Assembly (NCBI GenBank): GCA_944321965.1
Contig: CALUNH010000006.1
Span: 1 to 64,000 of the forward strand
Length of the DNA: 64,000 bases
Source: an uncultured Alistipes sp.
Lineage (GTDB): Bacteria; Bacteroidota; Bacteroidia; Bacteroidales; Rikenellaceae
Direction: 5' to 3'
A program made the translations under genes and the position numbers. Each line of letters opens with the position of its first letter. Position 1 is the first letter of the stretch. Below the pieces are notes generated by a model that did no database searches, had not been told where the DNA came from, and worked only from the letters and a program-made list of their open reading frames with translations. This document shows, one piece after another, positions 37,608 through 47,079 of this stretch.

Positions 37608-37688
37608 AGGCCTGCAAACAACGCCGCAAGCGGCGGGCAACAACCGGAAGAAGGCAGCTACCTGCCGATCCCGGAAGTCCACAAGCCC

Positions 37689-39176
37689 CTACAACGTTAC
37701 GCCCGACTTGAAGATGGCAATCTCCTTGAAGCCCGTGCGTTCGTGTTTCAACGGTTCGCCGTCGGCCGTGGCGAGGATCTTCCCGATCAGCCGCTCCAGC
37801 ACGGCGTGCGGCTCCTCATCCTCGACAAGCGTCCCGGCGTTGAAGTCGATCCAGTTGGCCTTGAACTGCGACAGCGGCGTGTTGGTGGCGATCTTCATCG
37901 TCGGGACGAACGACCCGAAGGGCGTGCCGCGCCCCGTGGTGAACAACACCAGCTGACACCCCGACAGGGCCAGCGCCGAAGCGGCCACCAGGTCGTTGCC
38001 CGGCGCCTGCAGCAGGTTCAGACCCGGCTTCACGATCGGCTGCGCATAGCCCAGCACGTCGACCACGGGCTGCGCCCCGCCCTTCTGCACACACCCCAGC
38101 GACTTCTCTTCGAGGGTCGTGATGCCGCCCTTCTTGTTCCCCGGCGAGGGATTTTCATAGATCGGCTGGCCGTACTTGCGGAAGTAGCCCTTGAAGTCGT
38201 TGATCAGATGCACCGTGCGGTCGAAAATTCCGCAATCCGTGGCGCGGTCCATCAGGATCGTCTCGGCGCCGAACATCTCCGGCACTTCGGTCAGCACGGT
38301 CGTGCCGCCCTGGGCAATCAGCCAGTCGGAGAACAACCCCACCAGCGGATTGGCCGTAATGCCCGAAAAACCGTCCGAACCGCCGCACTTCAACCCCACC
38401 TTGAGGTAAGACAACGGCAGCGGCTGACGCCGATCGGCTTTCGTGCGCTCGACCAGCTCGCGGCAGATCTCGAAACCCGTCTGGATTTCGTCCTCGACCT
38501 CCTGCGCGATAAGGAACTTCACACGCTCGTCATCCCATGTGCCGATCTCCTCCTTGAGGGCCGCAACCTGGTTGTTCTCGCACCCGAGTCCCAGCACCAG
38601 CACCGCACCCGCATTCGGATGCCGCACCAGTGCGGCCAGCGCCCGCCGCGTGTTGGCGTGGTCGTCACCCAGCTGCGAACAGCCGTAGTTGTGCGTATAG
38701 ACGCGCACGTCGTCCAGATGCGAGCAGTCGCACTCGCGGCGCACCCGCTCGGCAATGGCCTGCGCCTGCCCGTTCACGCACCCCACCGACGGCACGATCC
38801 ACAGTTCGTTGCGGATGCCCATTTGCCCGTTGCGGCGCAGGTAGCCCTGTACCGTGACGTCGCGCTTCGGAATGTCGAGCGGATAGACCCGCGGCGTATA
38901 GGTGTAGGTGAGGTCGTCGTGCAGGTTGGTTTTCAGGTTGTGCGAATGGATCCACGTCCCGGCCGCCACGCTGCAGGTGACATGCCCGATCGGATAGCCG
39001 TACTTGACGACGTTCTCCCCCTCGGAGAGATCCCGCAGGGCGAATTTATGTCCCCGGGCCACCGCCTCACGCAACGTTACCACCCCGCCGTCGATCTCCA
39101 CACACTCGCCCGCAGCGAGATCGGCCAGCGCCACGGCCACGTTGTCCGCGGCATTGATTTTCAAGAATCGTTTCAT
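37689..39176 (-). CDS. uxaA: Altronate dehydratase
   Basis: 495 residues; converts D-altronate to 2-keto-3-deoxygluconate, step 3 of galacturonate breakdown. It has the small N-terminal SAF domain (about residues 1-95, with VKYGYPIGHVT and the WIHSHNL motif) fused to the large catalytic domain (GYLRRNGQMGIRNELW, GLKCGGSDGFSGITANP, TTGRGTPFG). Cytosolic. A terminator-like hairpin separates it from uxaB, which may lower its expression. Confidence 0.95.
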   Translation of the reverse strand: MKRFLKINAADNVAVALADLAAGECVEIDGGVVTLREAVARGHKFALRDLSEGENVVKYGYPIGHVTCSVAAGTWIHSHNLKTNLHDDLTYTYTPRVYPLDIPKRDVTVQGYLRRNGQMGIRNELWIVPSVGCVNGQAQAIAERVRRECDCSHLDDVRVYTHNYGCSQLGDDHANTRRALAALVRHPNAGAVLVLGLGCENNQVAALKEEIGTWDDERVKFLIAQEVEDEIQTGFEICRELVERTKADRRQPLPLSYLKVGLKCGGSDGFSGITANPLVGLFSDWLIAQGGTTVLTEVPEMFGAETILMDRATDCGIFDRTVHLINDFKGYFRKYGQPIYENPSPGNKKGGITTLEEKSLGCVQKGGAQPVVDVLGYAQPIVKPGLNLLQAPGNDLVAASALALSGCQLVLFTTGRGTPFGSFVPTMKIATNTPLSQFKANWIDFNAGTLVEDEEPHAVLERLIGKILATADGEPLKHERTGFKEIAIFKSGVTL

Positions 39177-39192
39177 AAACTCCTGTGGTCTG

Positions 39193-39245
39193 AAAAAAGC
39201 GGAGCCGGACCCTCCGTCATCCGGCTTCCGGCCCGTCCGCTCCGC
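39193..39245 (-). terminator. Intra-operon terminator-like hairpin uxaB/uxaA
   Basis: Read on the minus strand: GCGGAGC pairs with GCTCCGC over an inner CCGGA/TCCGG stem and ends in a run of six T. It may act as a partial terminator or attenuator before uxaA. Confidence 0.5.
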
Positions 39246-39261
39246 CTTTTCGGAAAAAATG

Positions 39262-40716
39262 CTATTTCGTCAAAAATTTGTCCAGCGCGCCCTTCATGCC
39301 CAGCGCCTCGATGTCACCCACATAGCCCGCAACGGCCTCCACGAAGCCCGGAACCTCCGAGAAATCCACCGTGAAGATGCCGCTCTCGCGCACGATCTTC
39401 GAGATCGTACCCACGAGGTCCTCCGAATTCCAGTTCGTGCGGATGTAGTCGACAAACTCCTTCGTGTCGTCGGGTTCGAAACCGCTCTTCGGGCCGTACA
39501 GCGACATCAGCGCCGCAAAGGTGAAGCACTCGCGTGCGGCCAGTTTCCCGGCCTTGAACCAGTTGTCCTTCACGGTCGGATAGTTGCGCGCCTCCCACTT
39601 CGACAGCGAGTTGAGCGAGATCGACCGCAGCATGTGCTTGATGTAGGGGTTGTAGAAACGTTCGAGGATCCCCGCGGCGAACTGCTTCAGCTCCTCCTGG
39701 TCCTCCTCGATCATCGGGATCACCTCCTCGGCCACCATCTCGTTGATGAAACGCTCGATCGCCGGGGTGTTGAAGGCATCCATCACCGTCTCGCAGCCCA
39801 TCTGCAGGGCAATGGGCACCATACCCGTGTGCGAGCCGTTTAGGATGCGGACCTTCTTGTCGCGGAACTGCTTGATCGACGGCATGAAGATCACGTGCAG
39901 GCCCGCCTTGTCCAGCGGCAGCTCCTTCATCACCTCCTTGTAGCCCTCGCCGCCGATCGCCCACAGGTGGTACAGCTCGGCCTTCACCACCAGGTTGTCG
40001 TCGTAGCCCAGCTCCTCCTTGATCTCACCGATCGTGTCGCGCGGGAAGCCCGGCACGATGCGGTCGACCAGCGTGTCGCAGAAGTGGCAGTGGCGCTCCA
40101 CCCAGTCGATGAAGTCCGCCCCCAGGCCGTTGTACATCGCGTGGCGGATCACATACTCGTGCAGCGTCGAGCCGTTATTCTCGATCAGCTCGCAGCAGAT
40201 GATGCAGAGGCCCTTCGTCGGATCGCCGTTGAAGTGCTTGAAGCGCTTGTAGAGCAGCGCCGTCATCTTCGCCGGGTAGGACTTCGGCGGACGCGCCTCC
40301 AGATCGTCGCCCTCCTCGTAGCGGATTCCCGCCTCCGTGGTGTTCGAGATCGTGATCTTCAGCTCCGGCGAGAGGAAGTATTGCTTGTACTTCTCGTAGT
40401 CGACATAGGGGTTGAACGAATCCATGACACTCTTCACCAGCCGCACGTCCTTCTTCGGCTGACGGTTCTCGATACCCTCCAGATAGACGTGGTAGAGGTT
40501 GTCCTGCCGGTGCAGCAGGTCGATCATGCCCAGCACCTTGTGCTCGGGATCGATAATCGGCTGGCAGATGGCCACGCCCGAATTCATGACGCCCTTCTCG
40601 TTGGCGATGTCGATCTGCCAGTCCACGAAGGCCCGCAGGAAGTTGCCCTCGCCGAATTGCAGGATACGAACGGGGCGGTCGACCGTTTCGACGGTCGACT
40701 TATTGAGTTGTTTCAT
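39262..40716 (-). CDS. uxaB: Tagaturonate reductase
   Basis: 484 residues; NADH-dependent reduction of D-tagaturonate to D-altronate, step 2 of the pathway. The mannitol-dehydrogenase-like fold shows an N-terminal ILQFGEGNFLRAF nucleotide-binding start, a central NGSHTGMVP motif with the family's active-site residues, and KDNWFKAGKLA further on. The ATG at 40716 matches the family N-terminus; the frame is open to 40764. Confidence 0.95.
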   Translation of the reverse strand: MKQLNKSTVETVDRPVRILQFGEGNFLRAFVDWQIDIANEKGVMNSGVAICQPIIDPEHKVLGMIDLLHRQDNLYHVYLEGIENRQPKKDVRLVKSVMDSFNPYVDYEKYKQYFLSPELKITISNTTEAGIRYEEGDDLEARPPKSYPAKMTALLYKRFKHFNGDPTKGLCIICCELIENNGSTLHEYVIRHAMYNGLGADFIDWVERHCHFCDTLVDRIVPGFPRDTIGEIKEELGYDDNLVVKAELYHLWAIGGEGYKEVMKELPLDKAGLHVIFMPSIKQFRDKKVRILNGSHTGMVPIALQMGCETVMDAFNTPAIERFINEMVAEEVIPMIEEDQEELKQFAAGILERFYNPYIKHMLRSISLNSLSKWEARNYPTVKDNWFKAGKLAARECFTFAALMSLYGPKSGFEPDDTKEFVDYIRTNWNSEDLVGTISKIVRESGIFTVDFSEVPGFVEAVAGYVGDIEALGMKGALDKFLTK

Positions 40717-40749
40717 CTTTGTAAGGACTTGGTTGTGAGTTCGGAGAGA

Positions 40750-40783
40750 ACCGACGGCGGCCATTCTGCCGGCCGCCGTCGGT
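40750..40783 (-). other. Stable intercistronic hairpin exuT/uxaB
   Basis: A perfect 13-bp stem (ACCGACGGCGGCC with GGCCGCCGTCGGT, 8-base loop) with no T run after it on the minus strand. More likely an mRNA stability or processing element than a terminator. Confidence 0.6.
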
Positions 40784-40797
40784 CCGGACCCGAAAAA

Positions 40798-42288
40798 TTA
40801 TTCGATGACGATAGGCTTGTACTTCGGAACCAGCGTCTTCATGATCGCCCATGCCACCAGATAGGCCACGGCGCAGATGCAGAAGATGATCATGTAACCG
40901 GCCTCCTTGCCGTCGAAGCCCATGAAGCGGAACGCATCGCCCATCTGCTCCGAGTGGGTGAAGAGCGCTCCGGCTCCCTTGTTGATCAGGAACGAACCCA
41001 CACCCCCGGCCATGCCGCCGATACCCGTAATGGTCGCAATGGCCGATTTGGGGAACATGTCGCCGATCGTCGAGAAGAGGTTCGCCGACCACGCCTGGTG
41101 TCCGGCGCCGGCCAGACCGATGATGATCGCGGGCCACCATACCGAGTAGGTTCCGGCACCCTGCGCGAAGAGCGCGGGCAGCGGCAGGAACGCAAAGATC
41201 AGCATCGCCAGCATACGGCCCGCATAGGGGTTCATGCCCTTGCGGTCAACGAAGAGCTTCGGAAGGTAACCGCCGAAGATCGACAGCACCGTCACAATGG
41301 CGTAGAGCGTGAAGATCAGTGCAATACCCATTCCCGAGCTGGACGAGTAGCCGTACTGGTCCGAGAAGTAGGCCGGAGCCCAGAAGAGGTAGAACCACCA
41401 TACGCCGTCGGTGAAGAACTTGCCGGTGATGAACGACCAGGTCTGCCGGTAGGTGAAGCAGCGCCAGAACGGAATGACCTTTTCGGGTTTCTCCTCCTGC
41501 GCCTTGATCTCGGCAGCCGGCATCTCGGCATCGTCCTGATGGATGTAGGCCAGCTCGGCGGCGTTCACGTGCTTCGATTTCTCGGGTTTCTCGTACATGA
41601 AGACCCAGAAGCCCATCCAGAGGAAGCCCAGGGCTCCGATGATGATGAAAGCCATCTCCCAGCCGCCGCCAATGCCCTGGTCCTTGAAGTACTGGGCCAG
41701 CAGCGGAATCGAGGCCGGAGCCACCAGTGCACCCACCGATGCACCGGCATTGAAGATCGACGTGGCGAAGGCCCGGTCCTTCTTCGGGAAGTACTCGGCG
41801 GTCACCTTGATGGCTGCGGGGAAGTTGCCCGCCTCACCCAGCGCAAGGATGCAGCGCGCGGCGAGGAACAGCCAGACACTCGTCGAAGCGATGGCGAACG
41901 CCACAGCCGTTCCGGCCTCCACGGAGGTCATGGCCTTGACCGACTCGAAGCCCTCGATGTGCATCGTGGCCCAGCCGCAGGCCGCATGGAGGCAGGCGCC
42001 GAGCGACCATACGCCGATCGCCCACAGATAGCCCTTCTTGGTGCCCATCCAGTCGATGAAGCGGCCCGCGAAGAGCATGCAGAGCGCGTAAACGAGCGAG
42101 AAAACAGCCGTAATGGTTCCGTAATCGGCGTCGGTCCAGTGGAATTCGGGAGCGATGAAGTCCTTCCAGGTCAGCGACAGCACCTGACGGTCCAGGTAGT
42201 TCACCGTCGTGGCCACGAAGAGCAGCACGCACATCCACCAACGCCAGTTGGTCATCAGTTTGGTTGAAGTTGATGTGGTATTTGTCAT
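40798..42288 (-). CDS. MFS hexuronate transporter (ExuT-like)
   Basis: 496 residues with twelve membrane helices of the anion:cation symporter branch of the MFS, beginning WRWWMCVLLFVATTVNYLDRQVLS, the family hallmark. A long cytosolic loop lies between helices 6 and 7. It probably brings galacturonate into the cytosol by proton symport. Substrate inferred from its place between eda and uxaB. Confidence 0.88.
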   Translation of the reverse strand: MTNTTSTSTKLMTNWRWWMCVLLFVATTVNYLDRQVLSLTWKDFIAPEFHWTDADYGTITAVFSLVYALCMLFAGRFIDWMGTKKGYLWAIGVWSLGACLHAACGWATMHIEGFESVKAMTSVEAGTAVAFAIASTSVWLFLAARCILALGEAGNFPAAIKVTAEYFPKKDRAFATSIFNAGASVGALVAPASIPLLAQYFKDQGIGGGWEMAFIIIGALGFLWMGFWVFMYEKPEKSKHVNAAELAYIHQDDAEMPAAEIKAQEEKPEKVIPFWRCFTYRQTWSFITGKFFTDGVWWFYLFWAPAYFSDQYGYSSSSGMGIALIFTLYAIVTVLSIFGGYLPKLFVDRKGMNPYAGRMLAMLIFAFLPLPALFAQGAGTYSVWWPAIIIGLAGAGHQAWSANLFSTIGDMFPKSAIATITGIGGMAGGVGSFLINKGAGALFTHSEQMGDAFRFMGFDGKEAGYMIIFCICAVAYLVAWAIMKTLVPKYKPIVIE

Positions 42289-42319
42289 GTGATAAGGTTT
42301 AGGTCGATGGGATTACTTA

Positions 42320-42994
42320 CTACTTGTTTTTCACACCGGCAATAACATCCAGTGCGAAGCGGCATTTTTCCGTGATGGCCTTCCAGTCCTTCGCCGCGAT
42401 CACGTCTTTGGGGAAGAGCTGCGAGCCCATGCCCACGCAGTAGACGCCGGCCTTGATCCAGGCCGTGAGATTCTCCTCGGTGGGTTCCACAGCGCCCGTG
42501 GCCATGATGTTCGACCACGGCAGCGGAGCCTTGACGTTCTTGACGAACGACGGACCGCCGACATTTCCGGCCGGGAAGATCTTGGTCAGATCGCAGCCCA
42601 GCTCCTGGGCGATGCCGATCTCCGTCACCGAACCGCAGCCCGGCGTATAGGGCACCAGGTGGCGGTTGCAGACCTTCGCAACCTCGGGGTTCAGGTAGGG
42701 ACCCACGACGAAGTTCGCTCCGTACTGGATGTACATGGCGGCCGTCGGGGCATCGACGATCGTACCGACGCCCAGCACCATCTCCGGGCACTCTTTCGCC
42801 GCGAACTTGATCACCTCGATGAAGACCTCCGAAGCGAAATCGCCGCGGTTCGTGAACTCGAACGCCCGCACTCCGCCCTCATAGCAGGCCTTGACGACCT
42901 GTTTGGCGATTTCGGCGTCCGAGTGGTAGAAGACGGGGACCATACCGGTCTTGCCGATGGCCTCCATGACTTGCATTTTTGAAAAACGTGCCAT
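42320..42994 (-). CDS. eda: KDPG/KHG aldolase
   Basis: 224 residues; splits 2-keto-3-deoxy-6-phosphogluconate into pyruvate and glyceraldehyde 3-phosphate, the last step of the pathway. The Schiff-base residue is Lys138 (DLTKIFPAG) with Glu46 (FEFTNRG) as the proton carrier; family motif GVGTIVD is present. Class I aldolase, cytosolic. It lies 31 nt upstream of the transporter gene. Confidence 0.95.
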   Translation of the reverse strand: MARFSKMQVMEAIGKTGMVPVFYHSDAEIAKQVVKACYEGGVRAFEFTNRGDFASEVFIEVIKFAAKECPEMVLGVGTIVDAPTAAMYIQYGANFVVGPYLNPEVAKVCNRHLVPYTPGCGSVTEIGIAQELGCDLTKIFPAGNVGGPSFVKNVKAPLPWSNIMATGAVEPTEENLTAWIKAGVYCVGMGSQLFPKDVIAAKDWKAITEKCRFALDVIAGVKNK

Positions 42995-43079
42995 TTTCAG
43001 AATTTGTTTTTACGTATATCGAAACCGGCGGAGGAGAGAAGCGGCTTTTGCCGCCGCCTCCCGCTCCGTCCATTATACA

Positions 43080-44099
43080 TCAGCGCTGTACGCGGCCGCT
43101 GGCGTTTCCGCCTGCCAGCGACTCGACCTCCTCGGCCGAAACGAGGTTGAAGTCGCCGTTGATCGTGTGCTTCAGGGCCGAAGCTGCCACGGCGAATTCG
43201 AGGGCCTCGCCCTGCGTCGGTTTCGTCAGCAGGCCGTGGATGATGCCGCCCGAGAAGGAGTCGCCGCCACCCACGCGGTCGATGATCGGGTTGATGTCGT
43301 AACGCTTCGACTCGTAGAACTCCTGACCGTTGTAGATCATGGCCTTCCAGCCGTTGTGCGTGGCCGAGAAGGACTCGCGCAGCGTCGAGATCACATACTT
43401 GAACCCGAACTCTGCGGCCATCTGGCGGAAGATGCCCTTGTAGCCTTCGGCATTGGTCTCACCGCCTTCGACATCGGCGTCGGGCTTGAAGCCCAGGCAC
43501 AATTCGGCGTCCTCCTCGTTGCCGATGCAGACGTCGACATACTGCATCAGCGGCTTCATGATCGACTGGGCCTTCTCCTTGGTCCAGAGCTTCTTGCGGA
43601 AGTTCAGGTCCACCGAAACGGTCACGCCGTGACGCTTGGCGGCCTCGCAGGCCAGTTTCGTCAGTTCGGCAGCCTTGTCCGAGATGGCGGGCGTGATGCC
43701 CGACCAGTGGAACCAGTCGGCACCCTCCATGATGGCGTCGAAATCGAAATCCGAAGCGTCGGCCTCGGCGATAGCCGAATGGGCGCGGTCATAGATCACC
43801 TTCGAGGGGCGCATCGAGGCGCCGGTTTCGAGGTAGTAGATACCCACGCGGTCACCGCCGCGGGCGATGAAGTCGGTCTTCACGCCGTACTTGCGCAGGG
43901 CATTCACGGCCGACTGTCCGATCTCATGCTTCGGGAGTTTCGTCACGAAGTAGGCGTCGTGGCCGTAGTTGGCGCACGAAACTGCTACGTTGGCCTCGCC
44001 GCCGCCGTACACGACGTCGAACGAATCGGATTGTACGAAACGGGTGTTCCCCGGCGTCGAGAGACGCAGCATGATTTCTCCTAAAGTTACGATTTTCAT
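43080..44099 (-). CDS. kdgK: 2-keto-3-deoxygluconate kinase
   Basis: 339 residues, PfkB/ribokinase family; phosphorylates KDG to KDPG. N-terminal GEIMLRLSTPG and GGGEANVAV motifs and the C-terminal DRVGGGDSFSGG motif with the catalytic Asp and anion hole are intact. Its position between uxaC and eda fixes the function. 20 nt separate it from uxaC. A paralogue lies at 47080-48129. Confidence 0.93.
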   Translation of the reverse strand: MKIVTLGEIMLRLSTPGNTRFVQSDSFDVVYGGGEANVAVSCANYGHDAYFVTKLPKHEIGQSAVNALRKYGVKTDFIARGGDRVGIYYLETGASMRPSKVIYDRAHSAIAEADASDFDFDAIMEGADWFHWSGITPAISDKAAELTKLACEAAKRHGVTVSVDLNFRKKLWTKEKAQSIMKPLMQYVDVCIGNEEDAELCLGFKPDADVEGGETNAEGYKGIFRQMAAEFGFKYVISTLRESFSATHNGWKAMIYNGQEFYESKRYDINPIIDRVGGGDSFSGGIIHGLLTKPTQGEALEFAVAASALKHTINGDFNLVSAEEVESLAGGNASGRVQR

Positions 44100-44119
44100 G
44101 TTGTTATCCTATGGATTGT

Positions 44120-45532
44120 TTAGAATTTGAAGAAATTTTTCGCATTGCGGTAGCAGATTCCCTCGATGATTTCGCGACCGATGAAATCGATCTCCGAGGC
44201 GGGCAGCAGGCCCTGTTCGATATCGTTGCCCACGAGGTTGCAGAGCGTGCGGCGGAAATACTCGTGGCGCGGGTACGAGAGGAACGAGCGCGAGTCGGTC
44301 AGCATCCCCACGAAGCGGCTCAGCAGGCCCAGCGTCGAGAGGGCATTCATCTGCTTCTCCATGCCGTCCTTCTGGTCGAGGAACCACCAGCCCGAACCGA
44401 ACTGGATCTTTCCGGCGCCGTAGCGGCCGTCCTGGAAGTTGCCGAGCATCGTGGCGACGAGTTCGTTGTCGCGCGGATTGAGGTTGTAGATGATCGTGCG
44501 GGTGAGCTTGTCCTCGCGGTCGAGCATGTCGAAGAATTTCGACATCGCCTTGCCCACCGTGAAGTCGCCGATCGAGTCGAAGCCCGTATCGGGCCCCAAC
44601 TGCTTGAACATCCGCGAGTTGTTGTTGCGGATGGCGCCGTAGTGGAACTGCTGTGTCCAGCCCGTCTCGTGGTCCATGACGGCGAACTCGACCATCATCG
44701 CGGTCTTGTACTTGCGGATCTCCTCCGGCGTGAGCTCCTGCCCGCCGTACACCTTATTAAAGATGGCGTCGATTTCGGCCTGCGTGTAGTCTTCGGCGTA
44801 GAACTCCTCGATGCCGTGGTCCGAGAGGCGGCAGCCCACCGACTCGAAGAACTTGTGCCGCACGCGCAGGGCGTCGATCACGTCGGCGAATTTCGAGATC
44901 GAGACCCCCGAGACCTCGGAGAGTTTTTCGATGTAGGCCCTGAAATCGGCGGCCGATTCGACAGCCATCGCCTTGTCGGGGCGCCACGTCGGGAGCATCT
45001 TCACCGCAAAGCCGTCCTCGCGGACCTTGATGTGGTGCTCCAACGAATCGACCGGGTCGTCCGTCGTGCAGACCACCTCGACGTTGTAGTGCTGCATGAG
45101 GCCCCGGGCGTAATACTCGGGCTGCTGCAGCAGCGCCGTACAGTGGTCGTAGATCTCCCGCGCGGTCGACGGGTTGAGGAGTTTCGTGACACCGAAAGCC
45201 GTCTTCAGCTCCAGGTGGGTCCAGTGGTAGAGCGGGTTGCGCATCGTATAGGGCACCGTTTCGGCCCACTTTTCGAACTTCTCCCAGTCGGTGGTATCCT
45301 TGCCCGTGCAGTAACGCTCCTCCACGCCGTTCGTGCGCATCGCGCGCCACTTGTAGTGGTCGCCTTCGAGCCAGATCTTCGACAGGTTCTCGAAGCGGTG
45401 GTCCGAAGCCACGTACTCCGGGATCAGATGACAATGGTAATCGATGATCGGCTGGTGAGCCGCATGTTCGTGGTAAAGCCGTTGCGCCGTCTCGGTCTGC
45501 AACAGGAAATTCTCGTCGTTGAACGCTTTCAT
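44120..45532 (-). CDS. uxaC: Uronate isomerase
   Basis: 470 residues; isomerises D-galacturonate to D-tagaturonate (and glucuronate to fructuronate), the first cytosolic step. Amidohydrolase-type TIM barrel with N-terminal IIDYHCHL carrying the two metal His, later WRAMRTNGVEE, CTTDDPVDSLEHH and LPTWRPDKA segments. First gene of the operon; the promoter region is shared with the divergent DUF4861 gene. Confidence 0.95.
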   Translation of the reverse strand: MKAFNDENFLLQTETAQRLYHEHAAHQPIIDYHCHLIPEYVASDHRFENLSKIWLEGDHYKWRAMRTNGVEERYCTGKDTTDWEKFEKWAETVPYTMRNPLYHWTHLELKTAFGVTKLLNPSTAREIYDHCTALLQQPEYYARGLMQHYNVEVVCTTDDPVDSLEHHIKVREDGFAVKMLPTWRPDKAMAVESAADFRAYIEKLSEVSGVSISKFADVIDALRVRHKFFESVGCRLSDHGIEEFYAEDYTQAEIDAIFNKVYGGQELTPEEIRKYKTAMMVEFAVMDHETGWTQQFHYGAIRNNNSRMFKQLGPDTGFDSIGDFTVGKAMSKFFDMLDREDKLTRTIIYNLNPRDNELVATMLGNFQDGRYGAGKIQFGSGWWFLDQKDGMEKQMNALSTLGLLSRFVGMLTDSRSFLSYPRHEYFRRTLCNLVGNDIEQGLLPASEIDFIGREIIEGICYRNAKNFFKF

Positions 45533-45677
45533 TGTATCGTTTAATATTTAGGCCAACATTCGCAGAATCGGAACGATCTGCCAGAAAATCGTCCCTTTTC
45601 ACCACGTAAAATTAGTAACTTTCCGCGAGAGATACTACGAAAAATCACCAAATTAAATAGAATATTTGCCATTCTGG

Positions 45678-45708
45678 TTGACCAATATACGGAAAAATCG
45701 TAAATTTG
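45678..45708 (+). promoter_or_regulatory. Promoter of the DUF4861 gene
   Basis: A TTGA -33-like box at 45678-45681, exactly 19 bases, then TAAATTTG at 45701-45708. It fits the Bacteroidota pattern TTTG-N19-TAnnTTTG with one mismatch. It lies in the 210-bp divergent region facing uxaC. Confidence 0.7.
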
Positions 45709-45742
45709 CCAAACCAAACATCGAAAAAACTTCAGTTTCCGT

Positions 45743-46867
45743 ATGATGAAAAACACACTCTTAGGATTTGCCGCCATGCTGGCAGCCTCCTGCACTCCGG
45801 CTTTGAAAGTCGAAGTCGCCAACCCCACGCAGCTCGACCGCGACGACGAGACCGTCGAAATCGCCTGGTCCGAGGTTTCGGCACTCCAGGGCGTGACGCC
45901 CGAAAACGTCGTCGTGCTGAACGACGACAAGGAGCAGGTTCCCTCGCAGGTCCTCTACCGCGGCGAGGCCGAACCCCAGGCGCTGATCTTCCAGACCGAC
46001 GCCGATGCACTGGAGACCAAACACTTCCAGATCGTCACCGGCACGCGCGAGGCCTACCCCGCCGAGGCATTCGGACGCCAGGTTCCCGAACGCTACGACG
46101 ATTACGCCTGGGAGAACAACAAGGTGGCCTACCGCCTCTACGGCCCGGCCCTGGAGACCTCGCCCGAGAAGCTCGTCACGCCGGGTATCGACGTCTGGGT
46201 GAAGTGCACCGAGAAACTCGTCATCGACGAGTGGTATGCCAAGGGTGACTACCACCACAACTACGGCGACGGCATGGACTGCTACAAGGTGGGCGTGACG
46301 CTCGGTTCGGGTGCTTCGGTGCCCTTCGTCGACGGCAAGTTCTGGTACATGGACCACAACTACGCTACGGCCCGCACGCTCGACAACGGTCCGATCCGCA
46401 CGACCGTCGAGTTGACCTACGCCCCGTTCGACGTAAACGGCACGCAGGTGTCGCTCGTGAAGACCATCTCGCTCGATGCCAACCAGCGCTTCAACCGCAT
46501 GGACAACCTCTACGAGGGTGATTTCACCGAACTGCCCATCGCCGCAGGCTTCGTGCGCCACGACGTGAAGCGGGTCATGAACGGCGACGACTGGATGGGC
46601 ATGTGCGAGGCGACCTCGGATACGAAGGATCCCGTCCGCGACGGAGACATCTACCTCGGTGTGATCCTCCCGGGCGGCGAGATGATCGCCGACACGCTGG
46701 GACACGCCGTAGCGGTCAAGAGCGTGAAGTCCGGCGAGACGCTTACCTACTATGCCGGTTCAGGCTGGAGCCAGGGCGGCGTGGAGGATATGGGCGAATG
46801 GGTCGAGGAGATCACGGCTGCCCAGGCTGCCGCCACCCAGCCGCTGACGGTCACCGTCCGCAAATAG
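45743..46867 (+). CDS. DUF4861 lipoprotein
   Basis: 374 residues; lipoprotein signal ending in AASC (Cys17), then a beta-rich domain of DUF4861 type with WENNKVAYRLYGPALE near residue 125. The family is common in pectin and rhamnogalacturonan loci of Bacteroidota; no reaction is established. Divergent from the galacturonate operon and probably induced together with it. Confidence 0.85.
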   Translation: MMKNTLLGFAAMLAASCTPALKVEVANPTQLDRDDETVEIAWSEVSALQGVTPENVVVLNDDKEQVPSQVLYRGEAEPQALIFQTDADALETKHFQIVTGTREAYPAEAFGRQVPERYDDYAWENNKVAYRLYGPALETSPEKLVTPGIDVWVKCTEKLVIDEWYAKGDYHHNYGDGMDCYKVGVTLGSGASVPFVDGKFWYMDHNYATARTLDNGPIRTTVELTYAPFDVNGTQVSLVKTISLDANQRFNRMDNLYEGDFTELPIAAGFVRHDVKRVMNGDDWMGMCEATSDTKDPVRDGDIYLGVILPGGEMIADTLGHAVAVKSVKSGETLTYYAGSGWSQGGVEDMGEWVEEITAAQAAATQPLTVTVRK

Positions 46868-46918
46868 GTCCGGATATACGCCGCGGAGGTTCCCGAACGG
46901 GGCTCCCGGCAACAAAAG

Positions 46919-46953
46919 GAAGCCCCTGACACTGCCGGTGTCAGGGGTTTCTC
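46919..46953 (+). terminator. Terminator after the DUF4861 gene
   Basis: A 10-bp stem (CCCCTGACAC with GTGTCAGGGG, loop TGCCG plus one) followed by TTT. Confidence 0.75.
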
Positions 46954-47048
46954 ATTCCGCGCCGCCAAGCATTCCGACAAATGGGGAACCGCCCGAAAAA
47001 GCCTCGCGAAAAATAGCGGAATCGGAACAATCGGTTCCTTTTTTTTAC

Positions 47049-47056
47049 TATCTTTG
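47049..47056 (+). promoter_or_regulatory. -7 box for the second PfkB kinase
   Basis: TATCTTTG after a T-rich tract, 23 nt before the start codon. Confidence 0.55.
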
Positions 47057-47079
47057 TTCTGTATAGCGACACAGAAACC

